The notes below the pieces were generated by a model. The model was not told where the DNA came from. It worked only from the letters and a program-made list of their open reading frames with translations, and ran no database searches. A program made the position numbers and the translations under genes. This document shows, piece after piece, positions 45,430-55,071 of a stretch of DNA of 64,000 bases (the first letter of the stretch is position 1; the number at the start of each line of letters is the position of its first letter). This DNA is from Prochlorococcus marinus. GTDB taxonomy: Bacteria > Cyanobacteriota > Cyanobacteriia > PCC-6307 > Cyanobiaceae. The stretch spans positions 95,988-159,987 of the forward strand of contig NZ_CVSX01000007.1 in the NCBI RefSeq assembly GCF_001180305.1, read 5' to 3'.

Positions 45430-47916
45430 TTAATCACTATATTTTTTTATAAGTTTTTCTACTCTTTTTTCTATTGGTTCATTGCTTAAAGTATTTTTAA
45501 GTCTTTCAACTAATAAAGGGAAGGCAAAAGGAGTTGGAGTTTTTATCTTGTTTAGTATCATTTTTAAATTTTTTAATCTTTCTAATGATCTAGATATTCT
45601 TTTATTTTCTAATTGATATTCTTTAACTTCTTGATGCGATTGTTTTATCAAAAGATGGCCTTCTTCATATTTAGTAAAGACATCGTAGAAAAGACTTGAA
45701 CTTATTTGCAATTGAGAAGAAGTTTTAGTTTTGGTTGGATTATTTTGATTTACTAGTCCACTTATTTGTGCAATATTTTTAAATCTACGTTTTGTTAATT
45801 CTGAAAAATTAATTGCATTTTCTAGATCTTCCTCTAATTTTTTGTTATCCAAAAAATAATCAGCTTCTTTTTTTATTATGGAAAAATCATAATCTTCTGT
45901 AGTAGTTAAGCTGAATCCAAAATCATTAGCAGTAATACTAAATGTAGATTGTTTTAATTTTGCCAATCTCAAAGCCCATAAAAATGCAATTCCTTCATTT
46001 ACAAATTTGCCATCAAGTGTAAAAACAAAAAGATTTGATAAATCCTTGGTTTTATATATTTCTATAAGGAATTCATCTTTCTTTGGAATATTTGAAAGAA
46101 CCTGTTGTTTCTTTAATATTGGGCGTAACGAATTTAGTTCAGGATTTAAGCAATCATAATTTTCTAGTTCGTTGCATATATGTATTTCTTTTCTCAAACT
46201 CTCACAAAGTAGATCAGAAATTGCCATTTGACCTCCAACCCATGCAGGAATTAGAGAACTTTTTTTTGTTGATTTTTTAACGTATAAAATCATATCTCTT
46301 ATTCTTACAAATTGAAGCATTTTGCCAGCAAAGTAAAATGTATCCCCGGGATTTAATTTTGAAGCAAAATTCTCCTCTAAATTACCTAAAGATTTACCTT
46401 TCATATATTTGACATTCACAAATTTGTCACTTGTAATTGTCCCAATATTGAACTTATGCATTCTTATTAAAGATTTGTCTTTTACAAAATATTTAAAGTT
46501 TTCATTATTATTTTGTGATTCTTCTTTAACTATCTTTTTATATTTTGGGTATGCTTTAAGGCATTTTCCTCCATATTCTAAAAAGTCAAGACACCAATTC
46601 CAATCTTGATCTTTTAAATTTCTGTAACTCCAGCAATTTTTAATTCTTTTTTTCTCAATTTTTGGATCAAAGCCATTTCCGCATGCCAAACTTATTAGAT
46701 GTTGTAGAAGCACATCATAAGATAATTCGGGAAGTCTAATTTCCTCAGATATACCACTTTTTATTATTCTTCTCATTGCACTAATCTCTAACAACTCCAA
46801 AGAATTAGTAGGCATAAAAATTATTTTTGATTTTCCACCTGGTCTATGAGCACTTCTTCCCGCTCTTTGGATAAGCCTAGCTAAATTTTTTGCACTACCT
46901 ATTTGAACTATTTGATCAACAGGTTGGAAGTCAACACCCAGATCTAAAGAGCTGGTGCATACTACCCATTTTATTAATCCGTCTTTAACCCCTTCTTCAA
47001 CTCTTTTTCTATCTTCTTTATCCAGGGAGCCGTGATGAAGTGCAATTTTGTCTTCCATTTCTGGGAGAAAAAATTTAAGACATTGATACCATCTTTCAGA
47101 TTGGTTTCTTGTATTGGTGAATAATAAGGTGCTTTTATTTTTATCTAAGATTTTTAAAAGTGAAGAATGACTCCTAATACCAAGATGACCACTCCATGGA
47201 AAGGTCGTTTTCTCCTCTGGTAAAACACTTATAATTTCGATCTCTTTTTGAATATTTGTACTTATTATTTTGGGCTTAACAGCGCTAATTCCAACTATTG
47301 CTCTTGCCGCTTCTTCAATATTTCCAATAGTTGCAGACATTGCCCAAATTTGTAAATTTTTTATATTGCCTCTTAGCCAACTTAAAGATAATTCACACTG
47401 ATTACCTCTTTTACTACCCATCAATTCATGCCATTCATCAATAATTATTGCTGATAACTCCTTAAACAGATTATTGGATTCTTTATTAGAAAGTAAAAGA
47501 GATAGAGATTCTGGAGTGGTTATAAGAATATTAGGTGGCTTGGCTAATTGCTTTTTCTTTTCATAGGAGGTGGTATCTCCATTTCTAATTTCAACAGTGA
47601 TATCTTTATTAAAATGTAAAGCTGCTAATTGTATGGAATTTTTTAAATCTCTGCTGAGTGCTTTTAAAGGCGTTATTAACAATATATTTACGCTTTTATT
47701 ATTTTTGGGATTTTCTATCTTTGAAAGAGGTCCCATTAATGCAGCGTATGTTTTGCCGCATCCAGTAGGAACCTGTATTATTCCATTTTCACCATTTAAA
47801 AATGCTTCCCATGATTCAATCTGGTAAGGTAGTGGCTCCCATCCATTTCTCAAGAAAAACTGTTTTATCCTAGAAATTAAATTGTTTTGCTTACTATTTT
47901 GCGTGATATTTTTCAT
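45430..47916 (-). CDS. lhr: Lhr-Core DNA helicase
   Basis: Superfamily 2 helicase of 828 aa with Walker A TGCGKT (51-56), DEWH (160-163), SAT (AMSATIGN) and motif VI RAGRSAHRPGG, followed by the winged-helix and Lhr C-terminal part of Lhr-Core. Lhr-Core translocates 3'-5' on ssDNA and unwinds RNA:DNA hybrids. It overlaps the ligase gene by 4 bases (ATGA) and is followed at once by the MPE gene. Confidence 0.92.
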   Translation of the reverse strand: MKNITQNSKQNNLISRIKQFFLRNGWEPLPYQIESWEAFLNGENGIIQVPTGCGKTYAALMGPLSKIENPKNNKSVNILLITPLKALSRDLKNSIQLAALHFNKDITVEIRNGDTTSYEKKKQLAKPPNILITTPESLSLLLSNKESNNLFKELSAIIIDEWHELMGSKRGNQCELSLSWLRGNIKNLQIWAMSATIGNIEEAARAIVGISAVKPKIISTNIQKEIEIISVLPEEKTTFPWSGHLGIRSHSSLLKILDKNKSTLLFTNTRNQSERWYQCLKFFLPEMEDKIALHHGSLDKEDRKRVEEGVKDGLIKWVVCTSSLDLGVDFQPVDQIVQIGSAKNLARLIQRAGRSAHRPGGKSKIIFMPTNSLELLEISAMRRIIKSGISEEIRLPELSYDVLLQHLISLACGNGFDPKIEKKRIKNCWSYRNLKDQDWNWCLDFLEYGGKCLKAYPKYKKIVKEESQNNNENFKYFVKDKSLIRMHKFNIGTITSDKFVNVKYMKGKSLGNLEENFASKLNPGDTFYFAGKMLQFVRIRDMILYVKKSTKKSSLIPAWVGGQMAISDLLCESLRKEIHICNELENYDCLNPELNSLRPILKKQQVLSNIPKKDEFLIEIYKTKDLSNLFVFTLDGKFVNEGIAFLWALRLAKLKQSTFSITANDFGFSLTTTEDYDFSIIKKEADYFLDNKKLEEDLENAINFSELTKRRFKNIAQISGLVNQNNPTKTKTSSQLQISSSLFYDVFTKYEEGHLLIKQSHQEVKEYQLENKRISRSLERLKNLKMILNKIKTPTPFAFPLLVERLKNTLSNEPIEKRVEKLIKKYSD

Positions 47917-49553
47917 GATATTTTTTTCATCAGTTCATAGGCATTTTCTAGACTATCTGCATCATTGATATTTTTATCTTTTCTCCATTTTGTTATTCTT
48001 GGAAATCTTACTGCTATACCAGACTTATGACGTTTTGAAATTTGTATTTTCTCAAAAGATATTTCGAATACCATTTCTGGTTTCAATGATCGAACAGGAC
48101 CAAATTTTTCTATTGTATTTTTCCTTATCCATTTATCTAACTCTTTAATCTCAATATTCGTTAGACCAGAATATGCACTTGCAAATTTGATTAATTTTTG
48201 GTCTTTCCATAATGCGAAACTATAGTCAGTATAAAGACCAGCTCTTCTTCCGCTTCCGCCCTTAGCGTAAATCAGAACAGCATCAAGTTGCATAGGGTCA
48301 ACTTTATATTTCCACCAAATACCTTTTTTTCTTCCTGAAGTGTATATTGAACTCTTGTTTTTAATTATTAATCCTTCTGTATTATTTTCTCGAGATTTTT
48401 CTTTAAAAGTTAATGCTTCTTTCCAATCTTTAGGATATATCAAATCGCATATTTTGAAAATATCAGAGATATTATTCTCAGTTTTAGTTTGCCATTTTAA
48501 AAAATATTGTTCTAAATAAATTCTTCTATTTTCTAATTTAATTTCTCTTATATCTCTTCCATTAATCTCTAAAAGATCATAAGCAATAAAATTAATTGGA
48601 TATTTTATTTGGATTGTTCTTGTAGGAGATTTTCTATTTATCCTTTTTTGAAGAACAGAAAAATCAAAGGCAATTTGTTCTTTGAAATTCCAAATTAATA
48701 ATTCCCCATCAAGAACAAAATCATCTTTTATATGTGACATTTTCTCTACTAATTCTGGGAAAGATTCATTTACTAATTCTTGCCCTCTTGTCCACAAAGA
48801 AACATTTCCTGATCTTTTAATTAATTGAATCCTGATACCGTCGTATTTCCATTCAAATTGAAAATCATTTATTGAATGTTTGAAGATTTTATCTTCAAAA
48901 TTATTTGCTAGAAGAAATGGATATGGTTTGGAATTTAACTCTTCAAGATTGATATTCTTGTTAATTAAAAATTCATATGAATCTATTGAAGGTTTGAAAT
49001 TACCCATCAATCTATGAGAAATAATTTCTTCATCAATATTAATTAGCTTTGATATTGATTTTGTTATTAATCCGATAGACACTCCTACTCTAAAAGTTCC
49101 TGTAAGAATTTTATTAAAAATTAGATGGTTATCTTCAGGCAATGTTTCCCATATGTTTTTTATTTTTAAATTTTTCTCCTCCTCATTGAGCTTTGATAAC
49201 TCAGGTATTGTTTTGCATAGTAATTCATTGAGACTTATATTTGATAATTTTTTATTTCTGGAAGTAGTTTTATTTTTAAGTAATAATGTTATTACCTCAG
49301 CAGAATCTCCAACTTTTAAATAACATGTATCAATTAACCATTGAGGATATTCATATATTTTAGAAAAAAGATTTTTTAAATATCTTCCACTAATAAATCT
49401 CTTATTACCTTTTCCTGTAAGTAAATATATTGCCCATGAATTATCAATTGGTTCATTTGATAGGAAATAACTTTTTAAAACTTCAATTTTATTATTCGTA
49501 CTATTAATTGAATCTAGATCACCAAATAATTTTGAAAACTTTTTTAAGCTCAT
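47913..49553 (-). CDS. ATP-dependent DNA ligase
   Basis: 546 aa: alpha-helical N-terminal domain, adenylation domain with the nucleophile Lys236 in KYDGIR, DGELLIW (motif III), EGLIIKNK (IV) and WWKYKVD (V), then an OB-fold. This matches ATP-dependent ligases found beside Lhr and Exo. It is distinct from the NAD-type domain at 26626. A replicative NAD-dependent LigA would be elsewhere in the genome. Confidence 0.93.
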   Translation of the reverse strand: MSLKKFSKLFGDLDSINSTNNKIEVLKSYFLSNEPIDNSWAIYLLTGKGNKRFISGRYLKNLFSKIYEYPQWLIDTCYLKVGDSAEVITLLLKNKTTSRNKKLSNISLNELLCKTIPELSKLNEEEKNLKIKNIWETLPEDNHLIFNKILTGTFRVGVSIGLITKSISKLINIDEEIISHRLMGNFKPSIDSYEFLINKNINLEELNSKPYPFLLANNFEDKIFKHSINDFQFEWKYDGIRIQLIKRSGNVSLWTRGQELVNESFPELVEKMSHIKDDFVLDGELLIWNFKEQIAFDFSVLQKRINRKSPTRTIQIKYPINFIAYDLLEINGRDIREIKLENRRIYLEQYFLKWQTKTENNISDIFKICDLIYPKDWKEALTFKEKSRENNTEGLIIKNKSSIYTSGRKKGIWWKYKVDPMQLDAVLIYAKGGSGRRAGLYTDYSFALWKDQKLIKFASAYSGLTNIEIKELDKWIRKNTIEKFGPVRSLKPEMVFEISFEKIQISKRHKSGIAVRFPRITKWRKDKNINDADSLENAYELMKKIS

Positions 49554-49555
49554 AT

Positions 49556-50542
49556 TTATTTTTCAAAGAAAAGAACATTTATTGATTCCTTATCAACTAA
49601 ATATTTACTTAACGCTTCACTATCTCCATGATGAAAAAAAACATTTTTTGCTTCAGACATTTTTACTACTTCCAGAATCCCATCCCAATCTGCATGATCA
49701 GATATTGCGAATCCTTTGTCATAACCTGATCTTTTTCTTAGAGCTCTTATCGACATCCATCCACTTGCAAAAGCTGTTTGAATATTTTTGAAATTTTTTA
49801 AATAAGAGCCCTTACTTAAAGATGGCGGTAATAATATTAGACTTCCTTTAAGTTCATCAATCTTTTTTTTATTTTCGATTTTCATAGTATCTTTTATATC
49901 AATTCCAAGTTCCTTATAACAATTGTTCATTTTATAAATACTGCCATGAGAATAAATATTACCCTTAAAATTTGTTTGACTAATTTCGTTTAACAATCTC
50001 TGAGCTTTTCCAAGTGAATAACAAAATAGTAAGGAAGTTTTGTCTGGAGAATTTGTTACCCATTTTGAAATATCATTTGCGATTTTGTTAGTCTCATCCC
50101 ATTTGAATATTGGTAAACCAAAAGTACATTCGCTTATTAAATAATCAGTTTTTACTATTTCATATCGTTTGCAAGTACCATCTTTTTGAAGCTTAAAGTC
50201 ACCTGAAATTAGCCACTTTTCTTCAGCAAAAATAAATCTTATTTGACTTGATCCCAGGATGTGCCCAGATGGATAAAAAGAAATATTAATGCCATTTATC
50301 TTGAATTCTTCTCCATAATCAAGTTGCTTAATTTTGATATTATCTCCAACTCTTTCTTTAAGAAGTATCGAAGTCTCGTTAGTAGCAAAGTATTCTTCAC
50401 AGCCAAACGTAAAATGATCAAAGTGAGCATGGGTTATTAATGCTCTTTTTACTGGCTTACTTGGATCAATCCAAATATCAGCAAGTTCACAATAAAGATT
50501 TCCATCCTTGTAACTAATTAAATCTTCCTTTTTAGTTCTCAA
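49556..50542 (-). CDS. MBL-fold Exo nuclease of the Lhr operon
   Basis: Metallo-beta-lactamase fold with HAHFDH (38-43), SGHILGSS, ISGDFK and a late FHHGD, arranged as in the beta-CASP-like DNA exonucleases (Exo) that accompany Lhr and ligase. 328 aa. It lies 2 bases upstream of the ligase gene and probably opens the repair operon. Confidence 0.85.
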   Translation of the reverse strand: MRTKKEDLISYKDGNLYCELADIWIDPSKPVKRALITHAHFDHFTFGCEEYFATNETSILLKERVGDNIKIKQLDYGEEFKINGINISFYPSGHILGSSQIRFIFAEEKWLISGDFKLQKDGTCKRYEIVKTDYLISECTFGLPIFKWDETNKIANDISKWVTNSPDKTSLLFCYSLGKAQRLLNEISQTNFKGNIYSHGSIYKMNNCYKELGIDIKDTMKIENKKKIDELKGSLILLPPSLSKGSYLKNFKNIQTAFASGWMSIRALRKRSGYDKGFAISDHADWDGILEVVKMSEAKNVFFHHGDSEALSKYLVDKESINVLFFEK

Positions 50543-50577
50543 AACTACATCACTTGCTATGAAGTTAATTTAGCGAA

Positions 50578-50991
50578 TTATGCCCATGCTTGTTTGGATA
50601 AAGCTATTGCTGAGATTGTAAGTAAAGCAATAACTACAAATTTGTTGCTCCAATTAATCATGAAGGAACTTATTCTGTTAGAGGGAAATCTATTAGGTGA
50701 AGAGATTTTGTTCTGATTAATTATTTGCTGATTTTCATTATTTTCTTGGTAATTTAAATTTCTAATCTTATTAATTAATTTGGATTCGCAAGTTGCAAGT
50801 TGTTCTACTTGATTTAATAAAACTTTGTCTTCTGATTTTAATAAAGAATTCAATTCTTTAATTTGTAACTTGTTTTTTTCAATAAATTCATTAACAATCT
50901 CATCTGTACCTAGGCCGATTTTTATTTTTGAGAGAATTTCATCTCTTTCCCATGATTTCCCGAGGGAATTTAAAATTTTACCTTTTTCCAT
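50578..50991 (-). CDS. 137-aa C-terminally anchored hypothetical protein
   Basis: A helical, charged N-terminal region (EDKVLLNQVEQLATCESKLI), a polar linker, and one C-terminal helix (NKFVVIALLTISAIALSK). Lies 35 bases before Exo on the same strand, so it might be co-transcribed. Unknown. Confidence 0.6.
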   Translation of the reverse strand: MEKGKILNSLGKSWERDEILSKIKIGLGTDEIVNEFIEKNKLQIKELNSLLKSEDKVLLNQVEQLATCESKLINKIRNLNYQENNENQQIINQNKISSPNRFPSNRISSFMINWSNKFVVIALLTISAIALSKQAWA

Positions 50992-51074
50992 TATAAGTAT
51001 TTTTACTTATAATAGATTATTGTCTTTTTCATCTGTGGATTCTTTTTAACGAAATAAAAAAATATAAGTTTTAT

Positions 51075-51362
51075 TTAAGATTTACGTATAAGTCTATTTA
51101 TAAAATAGTTTACTTTTACTTCCTCTTTTTTTATTTTGGAAATTCTATTTTCATTGACTTTATTTTTATCTAAATTAACTATTTCATCTGAAACATTTTT
51201 GCCAGTTTCAAAATAACTTTTAATTTTATCTAATTCTTGTTTATTTAATCTTTTAGTAGCACCTTTTGCATTTATTCCAAGTTTCTTGCATGCTGACAAT
51301 ACTCTATTACTTTCGACATTAAGATTTTTCGCAATAGTGAAAATGGGGGTGGTGGTAGACAT
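51075..51362 (-). CDS. Orphan IF2-N domain protein
   Basis: Residues 6-50 (FTIAKNLNVESNRVLSACKK continuing LGINAKGATKRLNKQELDKI) match the IF2 N-terminal domain (PF04760), a small helical nucleic-acid-associated module. The rest of IF2 is absent; the remaining residues are lysine/asparagine-rich. It could bind RNA or DNA; function unknown. Confidence 0.65.
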   Translation of the reverse strand: MSTTTPIFTIAKNLNVESNRVLSACKKLGINAKGATKRLNKQELDKIKSYFETGKNVSDEIVNLDKNKVNENRISKIKKEEVKVNYFINRLIRKS

Positions 51363-51457
51363 TATTTTTCTACTATATATTTATTATTTATAATATATTT
51401 ATAAATTAATAATTATTCCTATTTTTAACTATTATTAATTTCAAATTTTTAGTTAGA

Positions 51458-52777
51458 TTAGGCAACCTCATCTTCAAAATTATCTAAATCATTAAACTTT
51501 TTTTTCATTGTTGGATTGTTTCTAGTTAATTTCTTTACAGTTAAATCTTGAGATTTGCTGTCAGCAGATAAAAGGTGTTTTTTTGATAGAACTAAAGCCT
51601 CTTTAGTTTTTTGTAAATGAGTTATTGATTTATCAATTTCTGAAATTGCATCATTAAATCTATCTTGGGCAAGTGAAACATTTTTACCAACAGCATTCTT
51701 AAATTGTTCAAGAGTATTTTCGAAATTTGTTATATCAAAATTCTCACGTTTCATTAAATCAATTTGTGATTTGTATTTTAAGGTTTCCATAGATGCATTT
51801 CTTAGTAGAGAAATAATAGGCAAGAAAAATTGGGGTCTTATGACATACATTTTTGGAAATCTATGAGAAACATCTACGATTCCTGCATTATATAGTTCAC
51901 TTTCTGGTTCTAGAAGAGAAACGAGTACTGCATATTCACATGATTTTTGTCTTCTATCTTTATCTAATTCTTTGAAAAAATCTTCGTTTTTTCTTTTATT
52001 TGTTCCATTTAAACTCTCATTCTTCATCTCAAACATTATAGAAACTATTTCAGTATTATTTTCATCAAATTCTCTAAATATATAGTCACCTTTACTTCCA
52101 GAAGAGGCATCATTATCTTTTTCGAAATATGATTTTTTAAATGAGGTTGACCGATTTAAATTGAATTGGGTCTCGCAATGGATTTCTAAGGTTTCGCCTA
52201 CCATCTTTGTAGATAATCGAGATTTCATTTCTCTTAGCTCCTGAATAGTTAGGTCCCTCTCACTTATTTTGCTTTTAAACTTTTCTTCAATTAATTTTTC
52301 ATTAATTGATTGTTCAAGCTTTATCTTTTCAATGGTATTTGTTAATGCAGAATTTTCTTTTTCTAAATTATTAACAGCTTCATTAACTTTATTTTTTAAA
52401 GATAATTCTGAAATTAACGCCTGGTTTTTAATTTCCTCTTTTAATTTGTTTAATTCACTATTCATGGAATTAATTTTAGTTGATGCTTGATTTCTTAAAT
52501 CATTAAGGGCATTTGTTTTCTTTTCTTCAGCAATATTTAATTTTGTTTCAAGAGCTTGGATTTCAGTTTCTTTAATTCTCTTTTGCTCTATTAACTGTAT
52601 ACTTAATTCTCGTTTTAAAATTTCTTGTGCTTTTTTATTATCCTCTTCAGCCAAGGAAAGTCTTTCTTTTATTTGTCTATTAAATTCTTCGTCTTTTATT
52701 TGATGTAGTATTTCTTCAAAACTGCTAGGATCAATTCGGAAAGTTTTACCGCATGAGGGACATTTGATATCTTTCAT
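51458..52777 (-). CDS. DUF2130 protein, possible PD-(D/E)XK nuclease
   Basis: N-terminal CPSCGKTF zinc-ribbon-like start, a long coiled coil (about 25-185), then the DUF2130 core with KGDYIF (Asp231) and IMFEMKNE (Glu250, Lys252), spaced as a PD-(D/E)XK active site. C-terminal coiled coil. DUF2130 is poorly characterised; nuclease activity is my inference from the D..ExK arrangement. Confidence 0.75.
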   Translation of the reverse strand: MKDIKCPSCGKTFRIDPSSFEEILHQIKDEEFNRQIKERLSLAEEDNKKAQEILKRELSIQLIEQKRIKETEIQALETKLNIAEEKKTNALNDLRNQASTKINSMNSELNKLKEEIKNQALISELSLKNKVNEAVNNLEKENSALTNTIEKIKLEQSINEKLIEEKFKSKISERDLTIQELREMKSRLSTKMVGETLEIHCETQFNLNRSTSFKKSYFEKDNDASSGSKGDYIFREFDENNTEIVSIMFEMKNESLNGTNKRKNEDFFKELDKDRRQKSCEYAVLVSLLEPESELYNAGIVDVSHRFPKMYVIRPQFFLPIISLLRNASMETLKYKSQIDLMKRENFDITNFENTLEQFKNAVGKNVSLAQDRFNDAISEIDKSITHLQKTKEALVLSKKHLLSADSKSQDLTVKKLTRNNPTMKKKFNDLDNFEDEVA

Positions 52778-52907
52778 TTTTCAATATTGGATTAATAATA
52801 GAAAAAGATTTAATATTCGAATTATGAAAAGAATATTATTCTTGATTAAGAATAAACAATGAATTAATGATATGCACTAAAAAGAACAAATAAATTCTCA
52901 AAGGAAG

Positions 52908-53294
52908 TTATATTAATCCGGATTCTTTGAGAATATTAATTTTATTTGCTAATTCGATATCGTCTGTAGATATCGAGCGGTCTATTGTCTTGTGAGAGGA
53001 AAGTGTGTAACCACTATCGTCAACAAATTCATCTTCAGTATCTTTTAGATTACTATTCGCATTCTGTAGATCTTTATAACTATCAGATTTGTATGAATTT
53101 GTTTTATTGATGTTACTAAATCCAAAATTTGCAATACCTCTTGCATCTAGTGCTTCTTCAACTAATATTCCGACAACTTTAGATCTACTTATTGATTCGC
53201 TTTTGGATATTTCATCAATAATTTCAAGTACTCTTTTTCTAGGAAGGTATCCTATTCTTTTAACTTTAATGTCCATAAAATCCCTCTTTGCCAT
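52908..53294 (-). CDS. RHH-like putative DNA-binding protein
   Basis: Starting at MAKRDFMDIKVK, the first 55 residues (VKRIGYLPRKRVLEIIDEIS then SRSKVVGILVEEALDARG) have a strand-helix-helix pattern like ribbon-helix-helix repressors. The C-terminal 70 residues are Asn/Ser/Asp-rich and probably disordered. Function uncertain. Confidence 0.55.
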   Translation of the reverse strand: MAKRDFMDIKVKRIGYLPRKRVLEIIDEISKSESISRSKVVGILVEEALDARGIANFGFSNINKTNSYKSDSYKDLQNANSNLKDTEDEFVDDSGYTLSSHKTIDRSISTDDIELANKINILKESGLI

Positions 53295-53465
53295 TATTGT
53301 AACACTTCTGTCAAATACAATCATATTTTAGCTTTAATAATTGGATAAATTATTCATAGAAAGTTTTTTCAATTTTAGATAGCTGTAGTTTTATCATTCA
53401 TAGTGAAAGACTCTTTAAGATTAGGTTAGAATTTTTATATCTTACTAATTTTGTTTTAAAATCTT

Positions 53466-53669
53466 ATGAGAGATCAACTTTATGACAATGCTGACAGCTT
53501 TGCCATGTCATTTGATGAGGAGTGGAAAAATATTGATTGTGAGGACTTACGATTAAAAATTGATAAAGTGTTTGAATCTTTATCCGATCATCCCTTTTTG
53601 GTCTCTAATCCAAAAAATGCAAGAAAAATTGCTGAATTTAGAGTCTTTTCATTAAAGAAATTCCAATAA
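53466..53669 (+). CDS. 67-aa hypothetical protein
   Basis: Acidic and helical, with DSFAMSFDEEWKNIDCEDLR and a basic end. No known domain. Unknown. Confidence 0.55.
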   Translation: MRDQLYDNADSFAMSFDEEWKNIDCEDLRLKIDKVFESLSDHPFLVSNPKNARKIAEFRVFSLKKFQ

Positions 53670-53701
53670 TATTTTTTAGTTTATCCCTCGTTATTGGATA
53701 T

Positions 53702-53884
53702 CTATATATTTGGCGAATTAAAAAATCCCTTGCTAAATAAAAATAATGTTATGCCAATTATTGGACCTACTCCAAATATAAAAAGGACTAATTTTGCTGA
53801 GTTTTTTGTTTGACCTAACTCTTGATTATTTTTACTAGATTTGGTTTTTATTCTTTTGGATTTTTTGTTTTTCATGAATGTCAT
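53702..53884 (-). CDS. 60-aa single-helix membrane protein
   Basis: Lysine/serine-rich N-terminus (about 1-30), then one helix (AKLVLFIFGVGPIIGITLFL). Resembles other small anchored proteins here. Unknown. Confidence 0.55.
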   Translation of the reverse strand: MTFMKNKKSKRIKTKSSKNNQELGQTKNSAKLVLFIFGVGPIIGITLFLFSKGFFNSPNI

Positions 53885-54022
53885 CTTACTACATCAAGAC
53901 TTTAAATATCCTTTAACTGATAGAAATTATTTAATTTTTTCTTATTTGGCTTAATTTTTTTAGTAATTACTCAGGCAACATAAAAACACAATATTGTATA
54001 ATACTTTTAATAAAAAGTGAAT

Positions 54023-54229
54023 ATGAGTGCAACTAAGAGAGAGGAAGTAAGTTCTCACCTAAGGTATATAAGGTTAGAGCTTAGAGAAATGCATCAAATG
54101 CTTATGGAGGATGATTTATTGCCAGATTTGAACGAAGCTAAGGAAGTATCCGCTCAACTTGATGCTTTACTGGATTTGTTATCTGATAAAAGAGTAAAAA
54201 AATTAAATAATCAATTTGGTAATTTTTAA
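54023..54229 (+). CDS. 68-aa helical hypothetical protein
   Basis: MSATKREEVSSHLRYIRLEL then MHQMLMEDD and a helical C-terminus (AQLDALLDLLSDKRVKKL). A GTG two codons upstream is less likely. Unknown. Confidence 0.6.
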   Translation: MSATKREEVSSHLRYIRLELREMHQMLMEDDLLPDLNEAKEVSAQLDALLDLLSDKRVKKLNNQFGNF

Positions 54230-54243
54230 ATCAAAAATAAAAT

Positions 54244-54438
54244 CTATAAATAATTAGTTGCAGATTCAATTTTTTTGCGATTATCGTGCATATGCTCTAA
54301 TTTGCCATAAATTTCTTTGATTTGTGTTTGTAATATATCTGTCGAATTTATATTGCTTAAAGCTTCCATTGCTGCTAATAGACTTTCCTTCGCTTCAATC
54401 AAATGTCTGCATTCTTTACTACCTGCTTCGTAAGACAT
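54244..54438 (-). CDS. 64-aa helical hypothetical protein
   Basis: ECRHLIEAKESLLAAMEAL and DILQTQIKEIYGKLEHMH suggest an all-helical hairpin. It converges with the previous gene. Unknown. Confidence 0.55.
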   Translation of the reverse strand: MSYEAGSKECRHLIEAKESLLAAMEALSNINSTDILQTQIKEIYGKLEHMHDNRKKIESATNYL

Positions 54439-54576
54439 AGTATTTTAAAAATTTAATTATCCCAAATATATATAAAATTATTCCGTATTGCTTGATACTC
54501 TTATTTAATTAAAACTAAATATTGTTATTACTATTACAGAATAAATGATCATATTTACTACCATTAAAAAAAAACA

Positions 54577-54759
54577 ATGAAAGAGAACTCAAAAGATTAC
54601 GAATTTAGTATTAGAGAAGCCTTAGATAATGCAAAAAAAAGAATAAATCAATTAGATAAATCAGATAGAAAGTGCGTATTAGAAGAATACAAAGAATGGA
54701 TTAATGATGGCTTTAGTCATCATACTGTTTTAATATTGAGAGAAGATCCAATAATCTAA
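54577..54759 (+). CDS. 60-aa hypothetical protein
   Basis: Charged helical protein with SIREALDNAKKRINQLDKSD and EWINDGFSHHTVLI. Unknown. Confidence 0.55.
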   Translation: MKENSKDYEFSIREALDNAKKRINQLDKSDRKCVLEEYKEWINDGFSHHTVLILREDPII

Positions 54760-54778
54760 AACTTATAAAAGATATTTT

Positions 54779-54874
54779 TTAATTCTTTGAATTCGAAGTC
54801 ACCCTAAATAAAAAATAAATACTTGCAATAAAAGTAATTATAAGAATTATTGTTAGAGAAGAAAAATTATACAT
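54779..54874 (-). CDS. 31-aa membrane microprotein
   Basis: One hydrophobic helix (LTIILIITFIASIYFLF) with a short polar end. Unknown. Confidence 0.4.
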   Translation of the reverse strand: MYNFSSLTIILIITFIASIYFLFRVTSNSKN

Positions 54875-54935
54875 AATCGTTTTAAATTTTTATTTTAACG
54901 ATATCATTATTTCCTATTTTTGGTTTATTACAGAA

Positions 54936-55067
54936 TTATTTAATAAGTGAAAAAATGAATTTCTTCAAAGATTTTTTTTCTAAAAAGAAATTTTTTGCCT
55001 TATAGCCTTGTAATTTCTTAAAAATTAAATCTACCAAAACTTCTAAATCTTCAGGTTTTCTATTCAT
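54936..55067 (-). CDS. 43-aa basic hypothetical peptide
   Basis: MNRKPEDLEVLVDLIFKKLQ followed by a lysine-rich amphipathic stretch. It starts just after the lipoprotein gene on the same strand. Unknown. Confidence 0.4.
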   Translation of the reverse strand: MNRKPEDLEVLVDLIFKKLQGYKAKNFFLEKKSLKKFIFSLIK

Positions 55068-55071
55068 ACTC

